Assembly (NCBI GenBank): GCA_964632305.1
Contig: CAZWBR010000004.1
Location: forward strand, 1 to 64,000
Length of the DNA: 64,000 nt
Source: CAZWBR01 sp964632305
GTDB lineage: Bacteria; Bacteroidota; Bacteroidia; Bacteroidales; Prolixibacteraceae
Reading direction: 5' to 3'
Below, one piece after another: positions 1-10,393 of the stretch. The position numbers and the translations under genes were made by a program. A model generated the notes under the pieces. It searched no databases. It was given only the letters and a program-made list of their open reading frames with translations, and was not told the DNA's origin. The stretch's first letter is position 1; every line of letters starts with the position of its first letter.

Positions 1-985
1 AGCCGAACGATCCAACGGCAACCGCCAAATTGACTTCCGCCGAACAGTTGCTGGCCAAAGCCAATGCCGATAAGGCCAAACTGGAAGGAGAGTTCAACCG
101 TTTGCTGGCTTCGGGAGATGATAACATGAAAGCAGTCAAATATCCGGAGGCGATCACCGATTATAAGGGAGCGCTGGAATTGAAACCGAACGATCCTACG
201 GCAACCGCCAAATTGACTTCAGCCGAACAGTTGCTTGCCAAAGCCAATGCGGATAAGGCTAAACTGGAAGGGGAGTTCAACCGTTTGCTAGCTTCGGGGG
301 ATGATAACGTGAAAGTTGTCAAATATCCGGAGGCGATCACTGACTATAAGGGAGCGCTTGAATTGAAGCCGAACGATCCCACGGCAACCGCCAAATTGAC
401 TTTAGCCGAACAGTTGCTGGCCAAAGCCAATGCCGATAAGGCCAAACTGGAAGGGGAGTTCAACCGCTTGCTGGCTTCGGGAGATGAAAACGTTAAAGCC
501 GTTAAATATCCGGAGGCGATCACCGATTATAAGGGCGCGCTGGAATTGAAGCCGAACGATCCAACGGCAACCGCCAAATTGACTTCCGCCGAACAGTTGC
601 TGGCCAAAGCCAATGCGGATAAGGCCAAACTGGAAGGAGAGTTCAACCGTTTGCTGGCTTCAGGGGATGAAAACGTGAAAGCTGTCAAATATTCCGAGGC
701 GATCACCGATTATAAGGGTGCGCTGGAATTAAAGCCGAATGATCCTGCGGCAACCGCCAAATTGACTTCAGCCGAACAGTTGCTGGCCAAAGCCAATGCG
801 GATAAGGCTAAACTGGAAGGGGAGTTCAACCGTTTGCTGGCTTCAGGGGATGAAAACGTGAAAGCTGTCAAATATCCAGAGGCGATCACCGACTATAAGG
901 TGGCGCTGGAATTAAAGCCGAACGATCCCACAGCAACAGCTAAATTGACTTCAGCCGAACAGTTGCTGGCCAAAGCCAATGAAGA
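1..985 (+). repeat. 183-bp tandem repeat array inside the TPR gene
   Basis: Unit starts (codon TTG of LTSAEQ) fall at 30, 213, 396, 579, 762 and 945, exactly 183 bp apart. Five complete units are visible, plus the tail of one more at the left edge and ~40 bp of a sixth. Units differ at only a few positions each, mostly synonymous (for example gat/gac and ggg/gga changes), which indicates recent amplification or ongoing gene conversion. The array continues beyond the window's left edge. Confidence 0.95.
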
Positions 986-2306
986 AAGAATCAGATTGGG
1001 AGCTGAAAGATTGGCACTTGCAGAGAAAGAACAGAGATACAAGGCTGCTATTGAAAAGGCAGATCAGCAGTTTACTGCGAAACTTTATCCTGAGGCAAAA
1101 GCTGAGTATAATAATGCTTTGTCCATCGATAATTCGGCTGCATACCCGAGGGAGAGGATTAGCTTAATTGACAGGTTAATTGCTGATCAGGAAGCTGCTG
1201 CTGCTTTGGCCCTCCAGCAAAAGGAAGCTCTTCAGAAAAATTATGAAAATGCTGTTAAATTGGGGGACACCAATTATGAATCAAAAAAATGGCAGGAATC
1301 GCTGACCGCTTATCTCCGTGCCTCAGAAATTATACCTCAGGAATCTTATCCCAAATCGCGAATCGAAGAGGTAAAAACGATTATAAAAAATGAAGAAGAA
1401 CTAAATAAATCTTATCAGGAAACCCTCGCACGGGGAAGCAACCTCTTCGATAATCAAAAATATGACGAATCTTTAGTAGCTTATCAGGAAGCAAGTAAAT
1501 TGAAGCCTTCGGAGGAGCTCCCGAAAAGAAGAATTGTTGAAATACAGGGAATACTCGACGATTTGAAGGCCAAGCAATTGGCAGCCCAAAAACAGGCGGA
1601 GGCCAATAAATTGTCAGCATCGGAAGTCAGTTACCAGAATAACATTAAATCAGGCGACGAAAACTTTCAAAAAACGCAATGGTCGGTAGCGCGGTTTTAT
1701 TATGTAGAAGCATTGAAATATAAACCTGAGGATCAATATGCTCTTGAAAAAGTTAGTACTTGTGATAATATGACCACCTCAAATATTACTGCCGAAAAGG
1801 TTCAGGAATACAATACCCGCATTAAGAATGGAGATGATGCCTTTGTGTCGAAGAATTACAGTTCCGCCCGCTTTTATTATCGGAATGCTTTGGAAATCAT
1901 GTCCTGGGATGAATATCCGCAAAAAAGACTGAAGGAGATCGATAATATTTATGCCAAAAATCTTACCGATGAACAACAAAAACTCTATGCCGAGAATATT
2001 CAAAAAGCTGATGATGCTTTCGCTAAAAAAGAGTACCCTGTTGCCCGGTTTTATTATAACCAAGCCAATGAGATCAACCCTGATCAATATGTGAACTCCC
2101 GATTGAAGGAAATCGAAAGTATTGTTTCCGGTAGAGAAACAGGCCGAATTGACGCTGAGTATACTGATTTTATTAAGAAAGCTGACGAAGCATTTAATCA
2201 AAAAAGTATCTCGGTCGCCCGTTTTTACTATCAGAAGGCAAGTGTTCTCAAACCCAATGAAAACTATCCTAAAGATCAATTGGCGAAAATAAACTCCGGG
2301 TTATAG
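1..2306 (+). CDS. TPR-like repeat protein, 5' end outside the window
   Basis: The reading frame is open from the first full codon at base 3, so the gene starts upstream and only its last ~768 residues are visible. The left part consists of 61-residue units (each with a YPEAITDYKGALELKPNDP core, a TPR-type helix pair) that are almost identical at DNA level. After base ~985 the repeats diverge: about six further TPR-like units follow, several with an ARFYY-x(2)-A signature followed by a conserved YP and LKEI. The composition is rich in K, E, A and Q with no membrane segment in the visible part, so it is probably a solenoid/coiled scaffold in the periplasm or cytoplasm. A strong terminator follows directly. 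Function is not recognisable. It resembles TPR proteins found next to type IX secretion or surface-protein genes in Bacteroidota, but nothing here proves that. Confidence 0.85.
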   Translation, partial: PNDPTATAKLTSAEQLLAKANADKAKLEGEFNRLLASGDDNMKAVKYPEAITDYKGALELKPNDPTATAKLTSAEQLLAKANADKAKLEGEFNRLLASGDDNVKVVKYPEAITDYKGALELKPNDPTATAKLTLAEQLLAKANADKAKLEGEFNRLLASGDENVKAVKYPEAITDYKGALELKPNDPTATAKLTSAEQLLAKANADKAKLEGEFNRLLASGDENVKAVKYSEAITDYKGALELKPNDPAATAKLTSAEQLLAKANADKAKLEGEFNRLLASGDENVKAVKYPEAITDYKVALELKPNDPTATAKLTSAEQLLAKANEERIRLGAERLALAEKEQRYKAAIEKADQQFTAKLYPEAKAEYNNALSIDNSAAYPRERISLIDRLIADQEAAAALALQQKEALQKNYENAVKLGDTNYESKKWQESLTAYLRASEIIPQESYPKSRIEEVKTIIKNEEELNKSYQETLARGSNLFDNQKYDESLVAYQEASKLKPSEELPKRRIVEIQGILDDLKAKQLAAQKQAEANKLSASEVSYQNNIKSGDENFQKTQWSVARFYYVEALKYKPEDQYALEKVSTCDNMTTSNITAEKVQEYNTRIKNGDDAFVSKNYSSARFYYRNALEIMSWDEYPQKRLKEIDNIYAKNLTDEQQKLYAENIQKADDAFAKKEYPVARFYYNQANEINPDQYVNSRLKEIESIVSGRETGRIDAEYTDFIKKADEAFNQKSISVARFYYQKASVLKPNENYPKDQLAKINSGL

Positions 2307-2337
2307 GTGTATGGAAGACATTGAATTTAATAATGAG

Positions 2338-2375
2338 ACAGGATTCTGGTGAATGACCAGGATCCTGTTTTTTTT
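2338..2375 (+). terminator. rho-independent terminator of the TPR gene
   Basis: A 13-bp stem (2338-2350 with 2356-2368, one G-U pair) closes a 5-nt loop and is followed by eight T residues, 31 bases after the stop codon. Confidence 0.93.
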
Positions 2376-2430
2376 GTGGTCAGAACACTATTTCCTTATT
2401 AATAAATTCTTATAAAACAGATAAAAGAAC

Positions 2431-2461
2431 TTGAACTTTAATTTCTTAATTATTATATTTG
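2431..2461 (+). promoter_or_regulatory. Bacteroidota-type promoter of the macroglobulin-pbpC operon
   Basis: TTG at 2431-2433 and TATATTTG at 2454-2461 are separated by 20 nt, matching the -33/-7 consensus of Bacteroidota. The predicted transcript would start near 2468, 37 nt before the ATG at 2505. Confidence 0.6.
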
Positions 2462-2504
2462 ATAGATTCTTCCTGAACTTCGATTAATCTCTAATCTATT
2501 TCCA

Positions 2505-5500
2505 ATGAAGCTAAGAATTCTTTTAATACTAACTGTTATTTCAGCCTTTTTTTTCACCTCCTGTAAACATCATGGTAATAAGATAATTTCTGATTCACAG
2601 TTGTTTTCACAGTATATAACAGCCTATACTTCGGGAACAATCGGAATTAAAGATCCGATCAAATTAACCTTGGCGACTTTGCCCGATGCCAGTTTGAAGT
2701 TGCCTGAAGGAGTTTTTAACATCGAGCCCTCTGTGGATGGAAAAACTGAATGGACAGAGACTGGCGTTCTCGAATTTCAACCCGATAAGCCACTCGTTTC
2801 CGGCCAGGTTTATGATGTTACGGTTGATCTTGGTAAACTAATTCAGGTACCTGATGATAAAAGGTATTTTACTTTTCAAATCCGAACTATTAATGCGGAT
2901 TATGTGCTGAATATTGATGGTGTCCGTAGTTTCTTATCAGGAAATGATTTGAATAATAAGATCACAGGTGCCATTATCACAAGCGATCTTTTTGACGATA
3001 ATAACGTAGAGAAGATTCTGAAGGCCTATCAGGATGGCAGGGAACTTTCGGTTACATGGTCCCATCAGGATAATCTAAAGTTACATTCCTTTACAATTAA
3101 TCAGGTAAAACGCGATAAAAAAGCCGGGAAGGTTAAGTTGGTTTGGAGTGGAGATCCGATCGGTGTTGATTCGGAAGACGACTGCGAAATAGATATCCCG
3201 GCTTTAAGTGATTTTTGCTTAACCGAAACCAAAAGTGTTTCAGGTACTTCTCCATATATTGAGCTTTGGTTCTCTGATCCTTTGGATGCCAATCAGGAGA
3301 TTGCCGGACTTTTTCAGATGGAAGGCGTGAATTTTGAAGTGGCCATTGAAGATAACGTGGTGAAGCTATTTCCTGACAACGCTTTTGCCGGTGAAAGAAA
3401 ATTGGAAATTTATGAGGGGTTAAAAAATTTTGCAGGCCATCGGTTAGGTAAGACGGTATTGACAACCGTAAATCTTGATGCTGAAAAACCAGCCATTCGG
3501 TTTATTGGAAATGGAAATATTGTCCCTTCATCTTCTGGTCTTATAGTACCTTTTGAAGCTGTTAACCTCAGTGCTGTTGATGTTCGGATCATAAAGGTTT
3601 TTGAAAATAATTACCATCAGTTTTTTCAAATGAATGATCTGGACGGGAATAATTCCCTTAAACGTGTCGGTCGGCCAGTTTATCGCGGAACATATTCATT
3701 GAACAGACTATCCAATGCTGAACTTAACAAATGGAGCGCTTATAGTATTAAACTGGATGAGCTGATTACTGTCGAACCCGGTGCAATATATCAGGTTCAA
3801 TTAATCATGCAGCCGGAATATTCACTTTACCCCTGTACTGACGATTCACAGGTCCGAACGGTTAAAAGAAAAAAAGTGAAAGAGAATGATGAAGAGTGGC
3901 TTTCTGATTCTTATTATTATGAAGACGGGGGTTGGAATGAATATGAAGGGGATTTTTACGATTGGAAAAAACGTGATGATCCCTGTTCTATTACCTATTT
4001 TATTATAAATAGAAGCGTCTCGAAAAACGTTATCGCTTCAAACCTGGGATTGTTGGCTAAAAAAGGTTCTGACGGGAAGTTATTGGTGGTTACTACCAAT
4101 TTGCTGACGGCAAAACCGGAATCGGATGTTCAAATTAAAGTCTTTGATTACCAACAACAATTGATCGCATCGTCCCAATCGAATAGTGAGGGAATCAGCG
4201 AAATTGCACTCGACCGTACTCCGTTTATCCTGATTGCCAAAAAGAACAAGGATGTTGGTTATCTAAAGATAAGCGATGGAGCCTCATTACAATTAAGCCG
4301 CTTCGATGTCGGAGGCGAAGAAGTACAAAAAGGTTTGAAGGGCTTCTTGTATGGCGAACGGGGGGTATGGCGTCCGGGAGATTCAATATTCGTATCCTTA
4401 ATCCTGGCTAAAAAGAGCGGAGATTTAGCTGAAAACCATCCGGTTGTTTTTGAGCTCTATAATCCGTCGGAACAGTTGGTTAGCAAAGGCGTTGTCCCGT
4501 TGTCGGGTAACATTACAACTTTCAGAACCTCCACTAATTCAGATGCCGCCACTGGCAGTTGGCAGTTGGTGGCTAAAGTTGGTGGGGCAGAGTTTCGGAA
4601 AAGGATCAGGATAGAAACCGTTAAGCCTAACAGGTTGAAGTTGCAGTTTCAAACAAATCCGGCAGAATTGAAGGGAGACACAAAAAATCAGCAGGCCTTA
4701 TTAACCGCTAAATGGTTGCATGGTTCCCCGGCAGGTGGTATGAATGCTAAGGTCGAGATGTCTCTTAAAAAAGTTAAAACTGTTTTTGGAAAATACCTGA
4801 ATTATACATTTGACAATCAGGCTTCTCAGTTTGAATCCGCTGAACAAACTATTTATGAAGGGAAACTGAACGAATCAGGGGAGGTGAATTTCCCTGTTAT
4901 TTTTGGTAAGCTGGATAATGCCCCCGGAAAGTTGGAAGCTCGGTTCACAACAAGGGTCTTTGAACCTGGCGGCGATTACAGTATCTCACAATTTACTAAA
5001 ACAGTTTCTCCTTTCGCAAAATATGTTGGGATACGTTTCCCCGATGAAGATCCTGCCAGAAACATGCTCTCTACCGGAAAAGAAAATCAATTGGATGTGG
5101 TGGTTGTCGATCAAAATGGAAACCCCGACGAATCACAGGTGGAAATTTCTGTATATAAGATCGATTGGCGCTGGTGGTGGGATGCTTCCGAAGATTATTT
5201 GGGAAATTACGTCTCTCAAGAACATTATAAACCTGTTCTGAATAGGAGAGTGGCAGTTGCAGGGAAATCGTTGGTCTCCTTCCGGATCGAGAACGAAAAC
5301 TGGGGACGCTATTTGTTTATTGCAAAACTTCCTTCCGGTCATGCTGTTTCGCGAGTGGTTTATATCGATTGGCCTTATGGTAGTTCAGCCGGACAGGAGG
5401 TGGGAGCTACTATGTTGAGTTTTTCGGCCGATAAAGAAAAATATGCTACCGGTGAGGAGATCACGGTAACCTTCCCCTCTTCAGCTGGCGGTAAAGCTTT

Positions 5501-8003
5501 GGTAACGACCGAGAACGGTGCTTTGGTACTGAATAAGTTCTGGGTCGACACTGAAGCCGGCCAAACAAAAATCAAACTGAAGGCTATCCCGGAAATGGCT
5601 CCCAATTTCTATTTGTATATCACTCTTCTTCAGCCTCACGGACAGACAATAAACGATAAGCCAATTCGGCTATATGGGGTGATTCCCGTTGCCGTAGAGG
5701 ATCCTGCAACACGTCTTCAACCACTCATCAGGGTACAGGATGAAATACGCTCACAAAAACCTTTTATTGTAGAAGTTAGTGAATCAAAAGGCCGGGAGAT
5801 GAGTTATACACTGGCCATCGTCGATGATGGGTTGCTCGATCTGACCGGATTTAAAACCCCGGATCCATGGAGTTCGTTTTATGCCCGTGAAGCGCTTGGG
5901 GTTAAAACCTGGGATCTTTACGATTATGTCTTAGGCGCTTATGGAGGCAAATTGGAAAGATTGTTTGCCATTGGGGGGAGTGATCAACTAATCGATCCTT
6001 CGAAACAGAAAGCTCAGCGATTTAAACCTGTAGTTAAGTTTATCGGTCCTTACTTGCTGAAAAAGAATCAGAAAAAATCACATTCGGTTATTTTTCCCCA
6101 GTATACAGGATCGGTCAGGGTCATGGTTGTAGCTGCTTCGGATCATGCTTATGCCAATGCTGAGAAAACCGTTGCTGTCCGCGATCCGCTGATGGTTTTG
6201 GCAACTGTGCCAAGGGTGATTGGGATCAATGAAACCTTTGAATTGCCGGTCAGTGTCTTTGCACAACTCCGGAATGCAAACAATGTTAAGGTTTCAGTTG
6301 AATGTAATCAGTTGTTATCCGGCGAAGGGGCAAATAGTCAAATGGTGTCTTTCTCTTCGCCAGGCGAAAAAGATATTAGCTTTAAGCTGAAATCAAATCA
6401 AAAGAGCGGCAAAGCCGTAATAAAGATTCTTGCAGAATCAGGTGGCGAAAAAGCATCCTATGATGTTGAAGTTCAGGTCCGGAACCCTAATCCCAAAATT
6501 ACGTTCAGTCAGACCAAAGTGGTTAACGGAGGCAAAAGTATTGATCTTGAAATTCCGCCTTTGAATTCATCCGAGCCCGGATCGGCAACGATTGAGATCT
6601 CTTCGGTTCCTCCACTAAATCTTGGGAAAAGAATCGATTATCTGATCAATTATCCGCATGGCTGTATTGAACAAACGGTTTCAGCTTTGTTCCCGCAGCT
6701 TTATCTGCCTCGCTTTGTTCGGTTGAGCAGCAGTAAGGTTGTTGAGATTGAGAATAATATTAAACAGGGAATAGAGAATCTCAGGAAGTTTCAGTTACCT
6801 GACGGAAGTTTGAGCTATTGGCCCGGGAATAATTATACCTCCTCATGGGGAACAACATATGCCGGTCATTTTATACTGGAAGCTGAGAATGCCGGTTATA
6901 CGATACCCGGTGATCTGAAAAAAAGGTGGCTAAACTATCAAAAGAATGCTGCGAACAATTGGCGACAGGATTTTAATCCTGAGCATCATCCCCTCGATCA
7001 GGCTTACCGTCTTTATACCCTGGCTTTGGCTGGAAGTCCCGCCATTGGAGCCATGAACCGTTTGAGGGAAACTGTCGATTTACCCCTTGAAGCACGCTGG
7101 GAACTGGCCTCTGCCTATTTGTTGATAGGAAGATTGGAAGTTGCAGATCTGTTGGTTGATATGACAAAATTGAAACCAGCGAATTACGAAGAGGCAGGTC
7201 CAACGTTTGGCTCTTCGCAGCGCGATCTGGCGATGTTATTAGAGACTCTTACTTTGCTGAAAAAGAAAGAAGAGGCCTACAAGATTGCAAAAGCAATTTC
7301 TTTAGAATTGTGCAGCGAACAATGGATGAGTACACAGACAACTTCATTCTGTTTGATGGCAATGTCAAAGTTTATCACGCAAAATGGCGGTGATAAGAGT
7401 GGCCAAATTCAGTTCAGGTATTCCATCAATAGAAAGAGTGAGGAGGTCGTTTTGGATAAATCAATTTTATCAAAGGAGATAAGTCAAGCCGGGAATAAAC
7501 TATCACTGAAAATTGATAACCTTTCGAAAGCTGATCTTTATGCGACGGTTGTTCAATCCGGCGTCCCGGCAACGGTGGATATTCCTGCCCGGCAAAACGG
7601 GGTCTCTTTAACCGTGAACTATCTTTCAACCGACGGGAAAACGATTGATATTAATCATCTGCCTAAAGGTACGGACTTTATTGCATCGGTCAGAGTAAAG
7701 AATATCGGTTATACCGAAGTTCAGAATCTTGCATTGACACAGGTCTTTCCTTCGGGGTGGGAAATATTCAATGAGCGGTTATTCGGTGGTCTTTCAAGTT
7801 CGAATTACAGCTTCCGGGATATCCGGGATGATCGTGTTTTAACCTATTTCAATTTAAAAGTGAATGAACAGAAGGAGTTTAGGGTAAAACTGAATGCGGC
7901 TTATTCCGGCGTCTATTATCTTCCTCCGGTTAGTTGTGAAGCAATGTATAACAATCGGGTTTCGGCAAATACTTCAGGGATAAAAGTCGAAGTGCTCAAA
8001 TAA
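2505..8003 (+). CDS. bacterial alpha-2-macroglobulin, lipoprotein
   Basis: An 1832-residue envelope protein of the alpha-2-macroglobulin family, thought to trap attacking proteases covalently in the periplasm. The N-terminus is a lipoprotein signal (lipobox FTSC, lipidated Cys20). A series of MG domains includes the typical RGVWRPGD motif at about 620-626. The thioester motif GCIEQ is intact (Cys1387, Glu1389, Gln1390), so it belongs to the thioester-bearing class. A very acidic, aromatic stretch rich in W, Y, D and E lies around residues 465-500. Its stop codon overlaps the start of pbpC by one base (TAATG), so the two are translationally coupled. This pairing is known from many bacteria and links protease trapping with peptidoglycan repair. 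Full length for the family. Confidence 0.93.
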   Translation: MKLRILLILTVISAFFFTSCKHHGNKIISDSQLFSQYITAYTSGTIGIKDPIKLTLATLPDASLKLPEGVFNIEPSVDGKTEWTETGVLEFQPDKPLVSGQVYDVTVDLGKLIQVPDDKRYFTFQIRTINADYVLNIDGVRSFLSGNDLNNKITGAIITSDLFDDNNVEKILKAYQDGRELSVTWSHQDNLKLHSFTINQVKRDKKAGKVKLVWSGDPIGVDSEDDCEIDIPALSDFCLTETKSVSGTSPYIELWFSDPLDANQEIAGLFQMEGVNFEVAIEDNVVKLFPDNAFAGERKLEIYEGLKNFAGHRLGKTVLTTVNLDAEKPAIRFIGNGNIVPSSSGLIVPFEAVNLSAVDVRIIKVFENNYHQFFQMNDLDGNNSLKRVGRPVYRGTYSLNRLSNAELNKWSAYSIKLDELITVEPGAIYQVQLIMQPEYSLYPCTDDSQVRTVKRKKVKENDEEWLSDSYYYEDGGWNEYEGDFYDWKKRDDPCSITYFIINRSVSKNVIASNLGLLAKKGSDGKLLVVTTNLLTAKPESDVQIKVFDYQQQLIASSQSNSEGISEIALDRTPFILIAKKNKDVGYLKISDGASLQLSRFDVGGEEVQKGLKGFLYGERGVWRPGDSIFVSLILAKKSGDLAENHPVVFELYNPSEQLVSKGVVPLSGNITTFRTSTNSDAATGSWQLVAKVGGAEFRKRIRIETVKPNRLKLQFQTNPAELKGDTKNQQALLTAKWLHGSPAGGMNAKVEMSLKKVKTVFGKYLNYTFDNQASQFESAEQTIYEGKLNESGEVNFPVIFGKLDNAPGKLEARFTTRVFEPGGDYSISQFTKTVSPFAKYVGIRFPDEDPARNMLSTGKENQLDVVVVDQNGNPDESQVEISVYKIDWRWWWDASEDYLGNYVSQEHYKPVLNRRVAVAGKSLVSFRIENENWGRYLFIAKLPSGHAVSRVVYIDWPYGSSAGQEVGATMLSFSADKEKYATGEEITVTFPSSAGGKALVTTENGALVLNKFWVDTEAGQTKIKLKAIPEMAPNFYLYITLLQPHGQTINDKPIRLYGVIPVAVEDPATRLQPLIRVQDEIRSQKPFIVEVSESKGREMSYTLAIVDDGLLDLTGFKTPDPWSSFYAREALGVKTWDLYDYVLGAYGGKLERLFAIGGSDQLIDPSKQKAQRFKPVVKFIGPYLLKKNQKKSHSVIFPQYTGSVRVMVVAASDHAYANAEKTVAVRDPLMVLATVPRVIGINETFELPVSVFAQLRNANNVKVSVECNQLLSGEGANSQMVSFSSPGEKDISFKLKSNQKSGKAVIKILAESGGEKASYDVEVQVRNPNPKITFSQTKVVNGGKSIDLEIPPLNSSEPGSATIEISSVPPLNLGKRIDYLINYPHGCIEQTVSALFPQLYLPRFVRLSSSKVVEIENNIKQGIENLRKFQLPDGSLSYWPGNNYTSSWGTTYAGHFILEAENAGYTIPGDLKKRWLNYQKNAANNWRQDFNPEHHPLDQAYRLYTLALAGSPAIGAMNRLRETVDLPLEARWELASAYLLIGRLEVADLLVDMTKLKPANYEEAGPTFGSSQRDLAMLLETLTLLKKKEEAYKIAKAISLELCSEQWMSTQTTSFCLMAMSKFITQNGGDKSGQIQFRYSINRKSEEVVLDKSILSKEISQAGNKLSLKIDNLSKADLYATVVQSGVPATVDIPARQNGVSLTVNYLSTDGKTIDINHLPKGTDFIASVRVKNIGYTEVQNLALTQVFPSGWEIFNERLFGGLSSSNYSFRDIRDDRVLTYFNLKVNEQKEFRVKLNAAYSGVYYLPPVSCEAMYNNRVSANTSGIKVEVLK

Positions 8004-10372
8004 TGGACAGGATTGTTCCGGATATATTTATGAAAAATAAGTTGGCAGGACTTTTCATGTCGCACAAAGTTTTAACCATCCTTGTCGTTGTTTTTCTGTT
8101 GTTTCTATTCGTTCCGGTCGCTGATTTTAACGAACCATACAGCACGGTATTGTTGGGCAAGAATAATGTTATGCTTGGAGCCAGGCCGGCAAAGGATGGT
8201 CAATGGCGTTTTTCTCCCGCAGATTCTGTCCCTGAAAAGTTTAAAAGATGCATTATCCAATACGAGGATAAATACTTCAACTATCATCCGGGGATTAATC
8301 CGGTTTCCTTGTTTCGTGCAGTAAAACAGAACTTCCAGCTAGGGAAAATAGTTAGTGGTGCAAGTACTTTGACGATGCAGGTGGTCAGGCTTTCCCGAAA
8401 GGGGAGCCCACGGACATTTTTCGTGAAGATGAGTGAAATGGTAAAGGCATTGAGGCTTGAATTGGCTCATTCAAAAAGCGATATTTTAGCACTCTATGCG
8501 GCTCATGCCCCTTTCGGGGGGAACGTTGTTGGTCTTGAAGCGGCCTCGTGGCGCTATTTCGGTCGCCCTGCCAATCAATTATCCTGGGGTGAATCGGCTG
8601 GTTTGGCCGTTTTACCCAATTCTCCATCCCAGGTCTTTCCCGGAAAGAACGAAAGTAGATTATTGGAAAAGCGCAACGGATTGCTGAAAAAGCTTCTTGA
8701 TTCAAAGATCATAGATACAATTACATATGAGCTGTCAATTTCAGAACCACTTCCTTTAAAACCCGAGCCTTTACCCGATATCGCCCACCATCTTCTATTT
8801 CGTAGCGCAAAAAATCAAGCCGGACAATTGGTTCAGACAACGATCGATCCGGAATTGCAAAGTTTAGCCCAACGGGTGATTGACCGACAGATGGGGCGGC
8901 TTAAAGCCAATTATATCAATAATGCAGCATGTGTAATAGCCGAAGTCGAATCGGGTAATATCCTTGCTTATATCGGAAATGCGGACTGGAATGATAAGAA
9001 TGGCGGGGCTGTTGATATGATTGAGGCCCGTCGCAGTACGGGGAGCATTTTAAAGCCATTTCTGTTTGCCTCGATGCTCGACGCGGGAAAGATCATGCCC
9101 AATACTTTACTGCCTGATTTACCGCTCTATTTCTCCGGTTATACCCCGCAGAATTTCGATCTGCAGTTTCGGGGCGCTGTGCCGGCTTCAGAGGCATTGG
9201 CCAAATCCCTTAATATCCCGGCTGTGTTTATGTTGCGCGACTATACTCCGGCACGTTTCCTTGATCAATTGAAGTCGGTTGGTTTGACGACTTTCAAAAA
9301 AGATGCCGACCATTACGGTTTATCCCTGATTCTTGGCGGGGGCGAGGCAACGCTTGAAGAACTTGTTTCTTCCTATGCCTCAATGGCCAGATCGCTTAAC
9401 CGGTTCAACAGAGAGGGTTCGTACAGTTCGTCCGATTATCATTTGATTAATTATCTTTCTTCAAAGGATATTCAATTGAAAGCCGACGGAAAAGCAATAA
9501 TTCATGCAGCATCAATCTGGCAAACATTTCAAACATTACTTGATGTCAACAGACCTGAAGAGGAATCGGGATGGAAGCATCTTTCGTCTGCGGGGGTTAT
9601 TGCCTGGAAAACCGGGACCAGTTTCGGTTTCCGCGATGCGTGGGCTATTGGGGTTACTCCCGATTATGTTATTGGGGTTTGGGCTGGAAATGCCAATGGG
9701 GAAGGACGTCCCGGCCTGACAGGAAGTTGGGCGGCCGCACCTATTCTTTTCGAATTGAATTCATTGATCGCAACTGACCGATGGTTTGAGATACCGTTTT
9801 CAGAAATGGTTCCTGTGGAAATTTGCCGGGAGAGTGGCCACAGGGCTTCGGTAAATTGCCCGAATGTTGATTCTATGCTGGTTCCCCAGACCTGTCTGGC
9901 AAGTCTGCCATGTCCTTACCATAAGCTTATTCATCTCGATTCTAACCGGCAGTTTCAGGTAAATACCTCTTTCTATCCGGCTGATCAGATTGTCAATGAG
10001 AGCTGGTTTGTCTTACCCCCTTCGATGGAGTTCTATTACCGTAAATATCACCCCGAATTCAGGACTCTGCCGTTATGGATGGCCCATTCGCAGTCCGATG
10101 GGAATATTCAGATGCTTGATTTTATTTATCCTGACGATCGTTTGATGGTATATTTACCAAAAGATATGGATGGTAAAAAAGGCCAGGTCATATTTCAGGC
10201 GGCACACCGGATTCCGGGATCGAAAATATTCTGGCATCTCGATGACCGCTATCTCGGAACCACCAGCGACATTTATCAAATGGCCAATTCTCCTGCGCCA
10301 GGGAGGCATAAATTGGTCATTGTCGATGAACTGGGAAATACGGCTGTCCGGTACTTTAAAGTGGTTGAATAG
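8003..10372 (+). CDS. pbpC: penicillin-binding protein 1C
   Basis: A 789-residue class A penicillin-binding protein that polymerises and cross-links peptidoglycan. One N-terminal membrane helix (about 24-40) is followed by a GT51 glycosyltransferase domain with the catalytic Glu88 of the EDKYF motif and GASTLTMQ at 119-126. The transpeptidase domain has the active-site S348-I-L-K351, an SLN motif and K536-TGTS. The C-terminal ~150 residues match the extra domain characteristic of PBP1C. The first ATG overlaps the preceding stop by one base; an alternative ATG at 8030 would remove nine residues and still leave the anchor. Co-transcribed with the macroglobulin gene, with which it is functionally linked in other bacteria. 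Confidence 0.93.
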   Translation: MDRIVPDIFMKNKLAGLFMSHKVLTILVVVFLLFLFVPVADFNEPYSTVLLGKNNVMLGARPAKDGQWRFSPADSVPEKFKRCIIQYEDKYFNYHPGINPVSLFRAVKQNFQLGKIVSGASTLTMQVVRLSRKGSPRTFFVKMSEMVKALRLELAHSKSDILALYAAHAPFGGNVVGLEAASWRYFGRPANQLSWGESAGLAVLPNSPSQVFPGKNESRLLEKRNGLLKKLLDSKIIDTITYELSISEPLPLKPEPLPDIAHHLLFRSAKNQAGQLVQTTIDPELQSLAQRVIDRQMGRLKANYINNAACVIAEVESGNILAYIGNADWNDKNGGAVDMIEARRSTGSILKPFLFASMLDAGKIMPNTLLPDLPLYFSGYTPQNFDLQFRGAVPASEALAKSLNIPAVFMLRDYTPARFLDQLKSVGLTTFKKDADHYGLSLILGGGEATLEELVSSYASMARSLNRFNREGSYSSSDYHLINYLSSKDIQLKADGKAIIHAASIWQTFQTLLDVNRPEEESGWKHLSSAGVIAWKTGTSFGFRDAWAIGVTPDYVIGVWAGNANGEGRPGLTGSWAAAPILFELNSLIATDRWFEIPFSEMVPVEICRESGHRASVNCPNVDSMLVPQTCLASLPCPYHKLIHLDSNRQFQVNTSFYPADQIVNESWFVLPPSMEFYYRKYHPEFRTLPLWMAHSQSDGNIQMLDFIYPDDRLMVYLPKDMDGKKGQVIFQAAHRIPGSKIFWHLDDRYLGTTSDIYQMANSPAPGRHKLVIVDELGNTAVRYFKVVE

Positions 10373-10393
10373 GCTTTATATTTCAAATGAAGC

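Noticed and set aside
30..985. 183-bp repeats as a CRISPR or satellite
   Set aside because: Units are contiguous, in frame and encode a TPR protein; there are no spacers.
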